A stretch of 64,000 nt of DNA, from positions 38,871,001 through 38,935,000 of the forward strand of contig CM074858.1 of the NCBI GenBank assembly GCA_037501455.1. The letters are read 5' to 3'. The position numbers were made by a program, and so were the translations under genes. The notes under the pieces are model-generated. The model was given only the letters and a program-made list of their open reading frames with translations. It had not been told where the DNA came from and ran no database searches. Numbering within the stretch: position 1 is the stretch's first letter; every line of letters starts with the position of its first letter. Origin of the DNA: Lantana camara (taxonomy: Eukaryota; Streptophyta; Magnoliopsida; Lamiales; Verbenaceae). This document shows positions 34,101 to 43,391 of the stretch, one piece after another.

Positions 34101-34641
34101 TTATGGTTTGGACATGATATGGTTGATTTTGTACAACAAGGTCAAATTGGTCGCCGATTCGTTTTTCGGTTGAATTTCGGAGGTTCAAACGACTTAGGAA
34201 AAATGTAAGGCTAAGTTTACTAAACTCGAATTTTTGTTACGAGTTCAGCGGAGTTGACGGAACTCGAATCCGAGTTCCCGAGCTCAAGATATTAAATTCG
34301 GAACCAAGGGTACGCTAAGTGCTCGTTAGCCCCCGATTTGGTTCCTCGATTCAAATTAAATTCGTTAACAAATCAAATGAATTCGAAAATGTATACCGAG
34401 CATAAAATCATGTTCATAACACATATATTTATGACATACTACAAAATCGTGGCAATTCGATATCATTTCATATAAGAACAATGCACAAAATGAGCAAACA
34501 AACTCAATCATGCAATTCATGCATATTTCATAAAATTTCCATGCATAAATTCAACAAAATCCATGCATAAATAATTCCCATGCAGAATTCAAATAAATAA
34601 ATAAATAAATTCTAATATTAAATAAATTAAATAAAGTCACG

Positions 34642-34674
<33 letters not shown>

Positions 34675-34948
34675 TTAATTAATATGATTAAACATGATTA
34701 GTTAACATAACATATAATTAGCATAATCATTAAATTAATAATAAAATAATTAAACATATATATATATATATAATACGAAATATATATGTATAAAATTAAT
34801 AATATTAAAATAAAATAATATAATATAATATAATAAAATAATTATAATTATAATAAAATTAAATATAAAACACGTAAAAACAATTAATTCACGCAATTTC
34901 GTAAACACATACGTTATACCTTTACGTCCGAAAAGTCGGGGCCTTACA
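31199..34948 (-). repeat. 5' LTR of element C (3.75 kb)
   Basis: It has the same ends as the 3' LTR. Compared with it, this copy lacks about 40 bases near 32965 (between CATGCAT-like short repeats), has a shorter AT run near 34650, and has the first unit of the palindrome cluster replaced. It keeps donor (33903), acceptor (about 31615) and the shared GC-rich block (31970-32180). Confidence 0.9.
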
Positions 34949-34953
34949 CAACA
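34949..34953. repeat. Target-site duplication of C, right copy (CAACA)
   Basis: Identical to 22620-22624. Confidence 0.9.
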
Positions 34954-36385
34954 TATAAGGAACATGTACTAGGTTAAAAGTTGGAAGATATAATGCTAAG
35001 AGCAAGGAAATGGCTACGTAAATCATGATAACAAAGTTCATGGTCTAATTCTCAAATAATCACATTGTGCAGAAATTTTCTGGACGAACACCTTGTTGAA
35101 AAATTGCGATATCTCATACCACAAAAGGTATTTTGATAATCCGTAAAATTCCTAGGAAACTAGACATACATAGCATTCAAATGGAATAAGTCTCAAATTA
35201 TGGATATTTATGTATGAAGACAGATTTCTGTGTAAAAACTGGGACATGACAGCAACTCTTGTGTAGTGACAGGTAAGAAAGAAAAATCCGTTTAAAATAT
35301 CAAACGAAGTCAAAAATTCTGAATTTTTGTAGGTATACTCTAGACTCATATAAAAACTCCCCTGTAAAATAGTTTTGGAAAATTCGAAGGTTTACTTATT
35401 CTGCTCAAGCTGCAGTTCCAGATCAGAAAAACAAAGTAAAATAGGGGATTGCGGCATCTTTCGGAATTTTTTTCGGGTATCAGACGGATTCGGATGAGCA
35501 TGAATTTTTACAGAGAGAAACCTTAATATGTGATGAATACTCAGTTCGAACAGTTTTGAAAAACAAGTTCGTATGTGTTCGGAATTTACGTCCGAACACA
35601 CTGCACAGATTATGACAGCAACCTAATTCTCACGTATATCCTTCCTAAACTTAAGTATCATACAAACTCACATTAATTCAGATTGTTTAGCCTTAAAATC
35701 ATCAGATTACATAAGTTTAACAAGCTATGATTCATCTATCATGATCAAATATTGTGAATTCTAACCTACGTTTGCAATAACTTCATCACCTTCAACAACT
35801 CAAATCTATCAGCACATGTGTAATGTATATACATACCAAATCAATCACAAAAAAAATAGATTTCTACCTGTTGTTAGCTGCTGATTTTCGAAGTGAAGGA
35901 TGAGCTAACTAAGCCGGAGTGAAGAAGAACAAGGAGATGATCAAGGAGGCCTTCTTACGATGTTGTTTGTGTGTGTGCCGTGGGAGATTGGAAAAAAAAT
36001 GAGAATTGGAGAAAATGGAATTTTCCTTCTCTTTACTGATCAATTGCATGGAGTATTGAAGAAGTTTTTAAAAAAAAAGGAAGTAATGCACGTGTAGGGC
36101 AATGGAATGAAGTCAACCAATTTTTCCATCTTAATTGCAATTAAGACCTTCAAAAATTAGTATTGAGACAATTTTTCCTCAAAATTTGTAGATGAATTAA
36201 TCAAGTCTAATTAATCTTTCTTTATTTCATAATTATGCAAGAAACTCTCAAAATTTCCACTTTAGCACATAATTCACCAAACTAAGTTTCGTTAAATAAT
36301 TATGGATACGGAATATAAGTAGTGAAAACACAAAATTAACCCTCACGTAACAATATACCAAATTTATAAAACGTGGGGCGTCACA
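34954..36385 (-). repeat. Element B 5' LTR, part 2 (U3/leader side)
   Basis: This is the continuation of B's LTR after C. On the minus strand it starts TGTGACGCCCCACGTTTTATAA at 36385. It contains a donor AACAG|GTAGAAATC (35877) and, further in, a perfect 10-base inverted repeat (35574-35600). Together the two parts make about 3.07 kb of LTR. No gene is seen. Confidence 0.8.
35574..35600. repeat. Perfect 10-base inverted repeat in LTR B
   Basis: TGTGTTCGGA at 35574-35583 and TCCGAACACA at 35591-35600 are exact complements with a 7-base loop ATTTACG. It lies inside the predicted LTR intron, as the CGCCCG palindromes do in other LTRs, but is single and has a different core. Confidence 0.7.
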
Positions 36386-37577
36386 GGACACGTGTCATGC
36401 ACGTGACCCACACGTGTGGTTTCACACGTGTGGAACCCTTTGGCCTGATTAACTCGTTTAATCATTTTAAAGCCTCAACTCATGTAACCAAGCTGTTGTT
36501 TGTGACCCTCTACGTTCTCAATTCAATTTGAAGTGACCCCAATTAATTAATTCACTAATTAATTATTCGGTCCACAGATTAAACGAACATAGTCTAGCAA
36601 CAGGTGTTTAACCCCTAGCTGAATTAGAATGTTCAGATTCGACAGAACCTTTAAGTCATTGATTCATGTGAGATACAATCCTCCTACTTACTATCTCTCA
36701 ACGAAGATCTAGGGTAAGGGAATAATCAGAACCCTAATAATTTGGTCTTAAAGCTAAGTGCATTTTATATCCATTTGATCTGAATCCAAGAAACCCTTTT
36801 CTTGATGTCTTGATCTACTGCCTTGGCCAAAGACTCCATATGGCATATGAATGACTTACAGAATAAGAGATCACCTTGCAAATGCAAGTGTAGGTCCTTT
36901 CTTGATTCTCATTCACTTTCATGAATCACTTGTGCAGCCCCAGCATAAGCCTTGAATCAGTTGTCTAAGGCGACACCCTTTAAAGGTTATACCTAAGACT
37001 ACAGAGTTAACTCATAAAGTGACAAGGAACCTCAAGTCTAAGGATCAATTAATCACATCAATGACTCGTGAGATATTTCCTAATCTGGAAGTTTCCATTT
37101 CCTGAAATAGAAACTTCCTTTCCCATTTAGGAATCTTCTCACACGAGGCACCTCAGTGAACTTACTTATTAAAGTAAGCACCCTCATGTATCAGGCACGT
37201 ATCAACCATACACTTTTCACCTTCATGAAACAAGGTGGTCTTTCTTAAGGGCGTGATCCCACAGACAAGTCTTAGAGGAGTCAGGTTGACACTCCCACTC
37301 TCTGTACGACTCATCGGCTTGGAGCATTTTACTAATCATGACTTATGTGATATAGGGCTCGTTTCATGAACCATTTCACCTAAATGGAAGAGTCCTAAAG
37401 TCATCAGGATTAGGGGAGTTCTCATACATGCACAGGTAAAGTAAACGCATACCAAACAAGAGCATATAAAGAAGTGTTGCCTCAATACGTTATTTTATTC
37501 AAAGATTGTCTGTGATTACAATAAGGAAAAGCACAAAGCGGATATACAATCGGCTTTCTAGGGCACTATTCCTAACA
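36386..37577 (-). repeat. Inverted copia LTR fragment D' (same family as D)
   Basis: Read on the minus strand, 37577 leftwards starts TGTTAGGAATAGTGCCCTAG and follows D's LTR for about 1190 bases to the G-box array, where B is inserted. The rest of this LTR, and any internal region, should lie beyond B, A and H to the left. At its outer edge (37578) it meets element E's pol, so it inserted into E in the orientation opposite to D. Confidence 0.85.
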
Positions 37578-38629
37578 GTTCAAGACCATGAAAGGACCTG
37601 TAGTGTTTCATGGTAGATGATATTATTTCAATTTCAGCGCTGCAAGATGACCCCATTGAATTATGTCTACAGGGACAGGAAGAGAAAATAGACGGAGAGG
37701 AGTTACTAGAAGAGATTTTCGCTTATTCGAGAGAACTTGAGGCAACCCCGTTTGTACCCTTCCGACAAAGGTTTGTTTATGAGGACTTGGGTACAAGTAA
37801 GCCCACTCCTCCTCCATCTATTTTTAAGGCACCTACCATAGAATTGAAACCCCTCCCCAATCATCTGAAATATGCGTTCTTAGGCGAAGCTGATACATTA
37901 CCGGTTGTTGTGTCTACGGAATTATCTGAAGTGCAATTAGATGCTTTGTTAAGGGTGTTGAGAACTCATAAACGAGCAATAGGCTGGACTATTTCGGACA
38001 TTAGGGGGATTAGCCCAGCTATTTGCATGCATAAAATTTTGATGGAGGAAGACCACAAACCCTCTATAGAACACCAACACAGGCTAAACCCAAACATGGA
38101 GGAAGTTGTTAGGGCTAAGGTAATAAAATTGTTAGATGCCGGGATTAGTTATCCTATCTCAGACAGTAAGTGGGTTAGTCCTGTTCAGGTTGTGCCTAAG
38201 AAAGGAGGGATGACTGTAGTTAAAAATGAGAACAATGAATTGATTCCTACTAGGACAGTCATGGGATGGAGAGTTTGTATTGACTACAGAAAACTAAATA
38301 CTGCGACCAGGAAAGATCACTTTCCCCTTCTTTTCGTTGATCAAACATTAGAAAGACTAGCCGGGCATGCATATTACTGTTTTCTGGATGGGTATTCAGG
38401 TTATAATCAGATAGCTATAGCCCCGGAAGACCAGGAAAAATGCACTTTTACTTGTCCTTATGGTACTTTCTCCTTTAGGAGAATGCCTTTTGGATTGTGT
38501 AATGCCCCTGCTACGTTTGAAAGATGCATGATGGCCATTTTCTCTGATTTTATTGAGCGTACCATGGAAATAATTATGTATGATTTCTCTGTGTTTGGTT
38601 CCTCTTTTGAATCTTGTTTACAGAATTGA
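37578..38629 (+). pseudogene. RT: Element E reverse transcriptase (Athila), active site altered
   Basis: The 339-residue open part (from 37610) shows Athila RT features: LPNHLKYAFLGEADTLPVVV, AIGWTISDIRGISPAICMHK, WVSPVQVVPKKGG, CIDYRKLNTATRKDHFPLLF, CFLDGYSGYNQIAIAPEDQE, FRRMPFGLCNAPATFERCMM. The catalytic block reads IIMYDFSVF where Athila normally has an Asp-Asp pair, so the first catalytic Asp is now Tyr and the enzyme should be dead. The frame stops at TGA 38627-38629 and continues in the same frame at 38678. Confidence 0.9.
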
Positions 38630-39472
38630 ACTCAAGTTCTGCAGAGATGTGAAGAGACTAATCTAGTTCTGAATTGGGTGAAGTACCACTTCATGGTGAA
38701 GGAAGGGATTGTGTTGGGCCATAGGATTTCAGAGAAGGGAATTGGAGCCGATAAGGGCAAAATTGAAGTGATCGCAAAGTTGCCACCACCAACTAATGTT
38801 AAGAGAATTAGGAGTTTCCTTGGCCATGCCGGATTCTATCGCCGGTTTATTAAGGATTTCTCCATAATCACCTTACCTCTTTGTAAGCTTTTACAGAAGG
38901 ATGCTGAATTTATCTTTGATAATGACTGTTTGATTGCTTTTGATAGGTTGAAGAAAGAACTTACTTCAGCACCCATTATAGTGGCGCCAGACTAGAGTTT
39001 AACGTTTGAACTAATGTGTGATGCTAGTGACTTGGCCATAGGAGCTGTCCTTAGCCAAAGAAAGGAGGAACGTTTACATGTTATCGCATATTCTAGCAAA
39101 AAACTTAATGATGCACAACTAAACTATGCCACCACTGAAAAAGAATTGTTAGCTATTTTACATGCATTTGACAAGTTTCGTTCTTATTTAATAGGTTCAA
39201 AAACTTTGGTATACACTGATCATGCTGCCATTAAGTACCTTTTGTCCAAGAAAGATAGTAAACAATGCCTCATTAGGTGGATATTGTTACTACAGGAGTT
39301 TGGTTTGGAGATTAGAGACAAGAAGGGTACAAAGAACGTAGTAGCAGACCACTTGTCGCGGTTGGAAATTAAGGCGACAGCCGATGAGAAAGAACAGGTT
39401 ATAGTGGAGAATTTTCCAGATGAGCAATTGTTTAAGTTCATTCTGAAGTACCGTGGTATGCAGATTTTTTGA
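38630..39472 (+). pseudogene. RH: Element E RT connection and RNase H
   Basis: Same frame as the RT, broken by stops before 38678 and at about 38993-38995 (TAG). It reads KYHFMVKEGIVLGHRISEKG, IRSFLGHAGFYRRFIKDFSI, then RNase [54 protein letters not shown], ending [12 protein letters not shown]. The acidic positions of RNase H (Asp, Glu, Asp) are visible. The usual last Asp is read in the ADHLSR block. Confidence 0.8.
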
Positions 39473-39787
39473 ATTACTTGGTCAGTAAAATTGTACCTCC
39501 TGACTTGAGTTTCCACCGGAAAAGGAAATTTCTTTCCGATGCAAAGTATTACTATTGGGAAGAATCGTTACTTCATAGACACAGTTCTGATCATCTGGTA
39601 AGGAGATGTGTCCCACAGGATGAGATAGAGGAGGTGTTTTATTACTGTTATTCCAGCCCTTATAGTGGTCACGCTAGTGCGAGTAAGACTGTTGCAAAGA
39701 CGCTACAATCTGAATTTTGGTGGCCTTCACTATTTAAGGACGCACAGGAGTTTGTGACCAAGTGTGATTCATGCCAGAGGACTGGTA
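39469..39787 (+). pseudogene. Element E integrase zinc finger, cut by copia D
   Basis: A one-base shift moves the frame. It reads RHSSDHLVRRCVPQDEIEEV, the His-His half in SSPYSGHASASKTVAKTLQS, and the Cys-Cys half in FVTKCDSCQRTG. The element D insertion follows directly at 39788. The integrase core resumes at 53258 beyond D. Confidence 0.8.
39783..39787. repeat. Target-site duplication of D, left copy (TGGTA)
   Basis: TGGTA before D and AGGTA after it (53258-53262) agree at four of five bases. Confidence 0.7.
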
Positions 39788-40933
39788 TGTTAGGAATAGT
39801 GCCCTAGAAAGCCAATTGTATATCCGCTTTGTGCTTTTCCTTATTGTAATCACTGACAATCTTTGAATAAAATAACGTATTGAGGCAACACTTCTTTATA
39901 TGCTCTTGTTTGGTATGCGTTTACTTTAGCTGTGCATGTATGAGAACTCCCCTAATCCTGATGACTTTAGGACTCTACCATTTAGGTGAAATGGTTCATG
40001 AAACGAGCCCTATATCACATAAGTCATGATTAGTAAAGTACTCCAAACCGATGAGTCCTACCGACAGTGGGAGTGTCAACCTGACTCCTCGAAGGCTTGC
40101 TTGTAGGATCACGCCCTTAAGAAGGACCACCTTGTTTCACGGAGGTGCAAAGTGTATAGTTGATACGTGCGTGATACATGAGGGTGCTTGCTTTAATAAG
40201 TAAGTTCACTGAGGTGTCCCGTGTGAGAAGATTCCTAAATGGTAAAGGAAGTTTCTATTTCAGGAAATGGAAACTTCCAGATTAGGAAATATCTCACGAG
40301 TCATTGATGTCATTAATTGATCCTTAGACTTGAGGTTACTTGTCACTTTATGAGTTAACTCTGTAGTCTTAGGTATAAGCTTTAAAGGGTGTCGCCTTAG
40401 ATAACTCATTCAACACTTATGCTGGGGCTGCACAAGTGATTCATGAAAGTGAATGAGAATCAAGAAAGGACCTACATTTGCATTTGCAAGGTGATCTCTT
40501 ATTGTGTAAGTCAGTCATATGCCATATGGAGTCCTTGGCCTAGGCAGTAGATCAAGACATCAAGAAAAGGGTTCCTTGGATTGAGATCAAATGGATATGA
40601 AATGTACTTAGCTTTAAGACCGGATTATTAGGGTTCTGATTATTCCCTTACCCTAGATCTTGGTTGAGAGATAGTAAGTAGGAGGATTGTATCTCATATG
40701 AATCAATGACTTAAAGGTTCTGTCGAATCTCAACATTCCAATTCGGCTAGGGGTTAAACACCTGTTGCTAGACTATGGTCGTTTAATCTGTGGACTGGTT
40801 AATTAATTAGTGAATTAATTAATTAGGTTCACTGCTAATTGAATTGAGAACCTAGAGGGTCACACACAACAACTTGGCTACATGAGTTGAGGCTTTAAAA
40901 TGATTAAACGAGTTAATCGGGCCGAGAGGGTTC

Positions 40934-41000
40934 CACACGTGTGAAACCACACGTGTGGGTCACGTGAATGACACGTGTCATTATGACACGTGTCTCACGT
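40934..41000 (+). promoter_or_regulatory. Array of six CACGTG G-boxes in D 5' LTR
   Basis: Within 67 bases the palindromic core CACGTG occurs six times, in contexts CACACGTGTG (twice), TCACGTGA (twice) and ACACGTGT (twice). Such sites bind plant bZIP and bHLH factors, as in abscisic-acid and light responses. The array lies about 400 bases upstream of the TATA box. The 3' LTR keeps fewer intact copies. Confidence 0.7.
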
Positions 41001-41003
41001 GAA

Positions 41004-41063
<60 letters not shown>

Positions 41064-41378
41064 ATATATATTAAATAATTAATTTGTTAATTATTTAATA
41101 GACTTTGGTTTAATTTTGAATTAAAAAGAAAGTCTAATTTTGGAGAAAAATAATCTAGTTAATTAATTGTGAATTAATTAATTAGATAAAATAAGTTATT
41201 TATTTTAAATAAATAAAGTATAAAATTATCCAAAAATAGTTTGGATATTTAGCTCTCTTGAAAGTTGATTTGAATTTGAATTCAAAGTCAAAGTCAAAAT
41301 TACTTGATGATCAAGTAATAGGAGAGTGGGACCAAATCCTTAGTCCATGAGGACTAGGAATTTCGGCCACTCCCTTCT

Positions 41379-41386
41379 TATAAATA
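41379..41386 (+). promoter_or_regulatory. TATA box of element D 5' LTR
   Basis: CTTCTTATAAATAGGGGAGC gives TATAAATA. Transcription would start near 41410. The 3' LTR copy has changed to TATAATTA (52864-52871). Confidence 0.7.
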
Positions 41387-41404
41387 GGGGAGCTCGAGCT
41401 CCCC
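41387..41404. repeat. 18-base perfect palindrome just after D's TATA box
   Basis: GGGGAGCTCGAGCTCCCC is its own reverse complement and lies between the TATA box and the expected start site. It is conserved without change in the 3' LTR (52872-52889). It could be a protein-binding site or, if transcribed, a 5'-terminal hairpin. Confidence 0.8.
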
Positions 41405-41774
41405 TTAGAGCTAATCGAGAATTCTTTTGGTTCATGTGTTGAACACCATCCTTTCTCCAAGATAAACAAAACCCTAGGTTAAGACAAAACACGAACTAGA
41501 GAACTAGCATCCTTACTAGTTAGATTGTAGTCAAGTTGGTGGAATATCTCTAGAGAGCTTCAAGTTAGAAGTTTGAAGCTTCGAGCTTTACCATGGAGAG
41601 GGGATCAAGCCGCGAGAAGAGCGTTCTTGGGTGGCTTGAAATGCTTCAAGAAAGACAATTAAGAAAGTAAGTTTCTAAGACCTATGAATTTGGATACACG
41701 ATTACGAGTCCAAGATCCTTTTGTTGGAAAATTTTTAAATTTCTGCTGCTTTCTGATTCGTGTTTTCCAACAAG

Positions 41775-41785
41775 TGGTATCAGAG
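41775..41785 (+). other. Primer binding site of element D
   Basis: TGGTATCAGAG lies two bases after the 5' LTR and matches the initiator methionine tRNA 3' end. Confidence 0.9.
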
Positions 41786-42054
41786 ATACCTCGTTAATCG
41801 TGTTTCTGATTCATCTCAATTATACTGAATTTGGTAGAAATTCTTCGGCTTGATGTGATTGAGTATTTGTAATTGTTTTAGAAAGCCTAAATTACGAAAC
41901 TGTATTTTTTCCTGAAAGTTTCTTAAAATTGGTTTTTTGCAAAATTTAATTTTTGAAAAACTATTTTAGATTTGAAACTGTATAAACTGTTTTTGGATTT
42001 CTTGGATTGGTTTTTCTTTTGAACGAAAACACGAAACGGAAACCCGGATTACGA

Positions 42055-42215
42055 TGAACATGCGAAACCCCGCCGCCCGCCTCTCCGAGGCAATCGCCCA
42101 GAACCCTCCCGCAACCGCGCACTAGGCGTGCGCGCCCATCGTCGCCCGCACTTGGCCGGCCTTGGTCGCGCGCGCGCCTGCATCGCCCACGGCTCTCTTC
42201 GCGTACGGGCCCCGT
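42055..42215. other. GC-rich, CpG-rich island in D leader
   Basis: About 160 bases of very GC-rich sequence (CGCCGCCCGCC, GCGCGCGCC, TCGCCCGCAC) stand inside an otherwise AT-rich leader. Many CpG sites are intact. The minus frame (41961-42251) is a by-product of the composition. It may be captured host DNA or a structured RNA signal. Confidence 0.5.
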
Positions 42216-42737
42216 TTTTTCCTTCGTAATCTGTTTTCGTATTTCATGCAATCCAGTCCCAATTTTTTTTTATTTTGATTTTAAAATTTTATTTTTGAAT
42301 ATTTATTTTAATTTGTGAATAAAACTTAAAATTGGGATTTTTGAGAAATAGAAACGGTTTATATTTTGGGAAATTACATCTTTGATAAATTATTAATTTT
42401 CATAAATTAATTGGAATTTTATTTGTTTTGTTAATTTGGGATTTATTGATAACTTTTATAAATAAGACTCGCATCAAGTCGTGTTTTAAGTCATTAGGAC
42501 TTGAAACGGGAATTTTAATTTATTGGCTAAATTTAAATTTCCGCAAAAGCATGTTAGGTGATCATAGGTTTAGACTTATGTATGGTTTTAATTTATGCAC
42601 GTGGATGGTTTAAATTGGGGAGACAATGCACCCATGGAGTAAGATGGACCACATTCAAGTAACAAGGAGGCCATAAGTGAAGACCCCTCAAAATGTTAGG
42701 GAGGGGAATCTCAATTGTAAAAATGTAATAGAGATAG
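42216..42737 (+). other. Element D leader, AT-rich part
   Basis: AT-rich untranslated leader with no gene. It ends in GATAG (42733-42737), the target duplicated by G. Confidence 0.6.
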
Positions 42738-42769
42738 TGTAACACCCCGACTTTTTGGCCGTACAGGTA

Positions 42770-42777
42770 TGACGTCA
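42770..42777. promoter_or_regulatory. TGACGTCA near the start of LTR G
   Basis: The perfect bZIP-type palindrome TGACGTCA lies 33 bases into the LTR (GGTATGACGTCACGAG). The same string occurs near the start of J2 (62357-62364), and a decayed GGTATGACGTATG near the start of C's LTR. Confidence 0.5.
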
Positions 42778-43391
42778 CGAGTGGGTTTAGATCGAGAGTT
42801 ATGTGACTTATATGTGTTTTAATTGCTAAGTGAGTATTTAATTTATTAATTTCATGAACTAATTGCTACTATGTGATTTTTATGTGCTTTAAGTGCCACT
42901 TGGATGTTCTTGAAATTAATTGCCATTACGTGATCTCTATATGATTTAGGTGATTTTTTTTTAGTATATTATTTAAATTCATTCACTACTCGTATACTTG
43001 TTAATTTATGTTTTGTTTCACTTATGCACTTATTAGAAATTATATGAAATCCTTGGACTCAATCAAACCTTGTTTCGGACCTCAATCGTTCCCCAACTAA
43101 ACCGCGGTAACCTAATTGAAGCACTTAAATTCTTGGAGGACCAAAGCGCAAATTCCCTCCTCTCTCCTCCCTTAATACACGATCCAACCCCCCCTTGTCT
43201 TCTCATTCTTCTTCTTCTTCATTTCTTTTCTCAACACACAAAGCTTCCAAACCCTCCAATCTCTCTTCCCCATCAACGAGCCATGATCCAAGCAAGGAAG
43301 ACGAGAAATTCGAGCTCCATTCTCCTCTCTCAAGTTCAAGACCCAAGCTCTACATCATCTATCTTCTCTTCTCCATCCTTTTTCTTCCAAG

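Larger units (their letters stand above)
22625..34948 (-). mobile_element. Complete chromovirus C (Tekay/Del-like), 12.3 kb, minus strand
   Basis: Two LTRs of 3.8 kb (22625-26429 and 31199-34948) flank gag, knuckle, protease, RT, RNase H, integrase and chromodomain, all on the minus strand. A perfect CAACA duplication surrounds it. It sits in B's 5' LTR. The two LTRs are very alike, differing by scattered substitutions, AT-repeat length and a few indels. C is therefore younger than B and one of the younger elements here. Its own copies of gag and pol are broken by a few stops and shifts. Confidence 0.95.
18771..36385 (-). mobile_element. Chromovirus B (Tekay/Del-like), minus strand, interrupted by A and C
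   Basis: Reading on the minus strand: 5' LTR (36385 to 20986, split by C), PBS, gag, zinc knuckle, protease, then RT cut off at 18771 by element A. The rest of pol and the 3' LTR should lie left of A and H, outside the window. The layout and protein motifs match C but are clearly more diverged from it. B itself lies inside the inverted copia LTR D', since its outer end (GGCGTCACA, 36385) is followed directly by copia LTR sequence. Confidence 0.8.
39788..41772 (+). repeat. 5' LTR of element D (1985 bp)
   Basis: It starts TGTTAGGAATAGTGCCC and ends TTTTCCAACA. It contains the G-box array (40934-41000), (AT)n (about 41007-41063), TATA box (41379), an 18-base palindrome (41387-41404) and near its end a donor-like AAGAAAGTAAGTTTC (about 41662). 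The small ORFs in it are not credible. Confidence 0.95.

Noticed and set aside
36386..41772. The two oppositely oriented copia LTRs (D' and D) as termini of one large inverted-repeat transposon.
   Set aside because: D has its own complete LTR pair, PBS, polypurine tract and TSD, and the DNA between is Athila pol; two separate insertions explain it better.
41961..42251. A 96-residue minus-strand ORF in the CpG-rich part of D's leader.
   Set aside because: Composition-driven frame with no recognisable domain; kept only as a composition anomaly.
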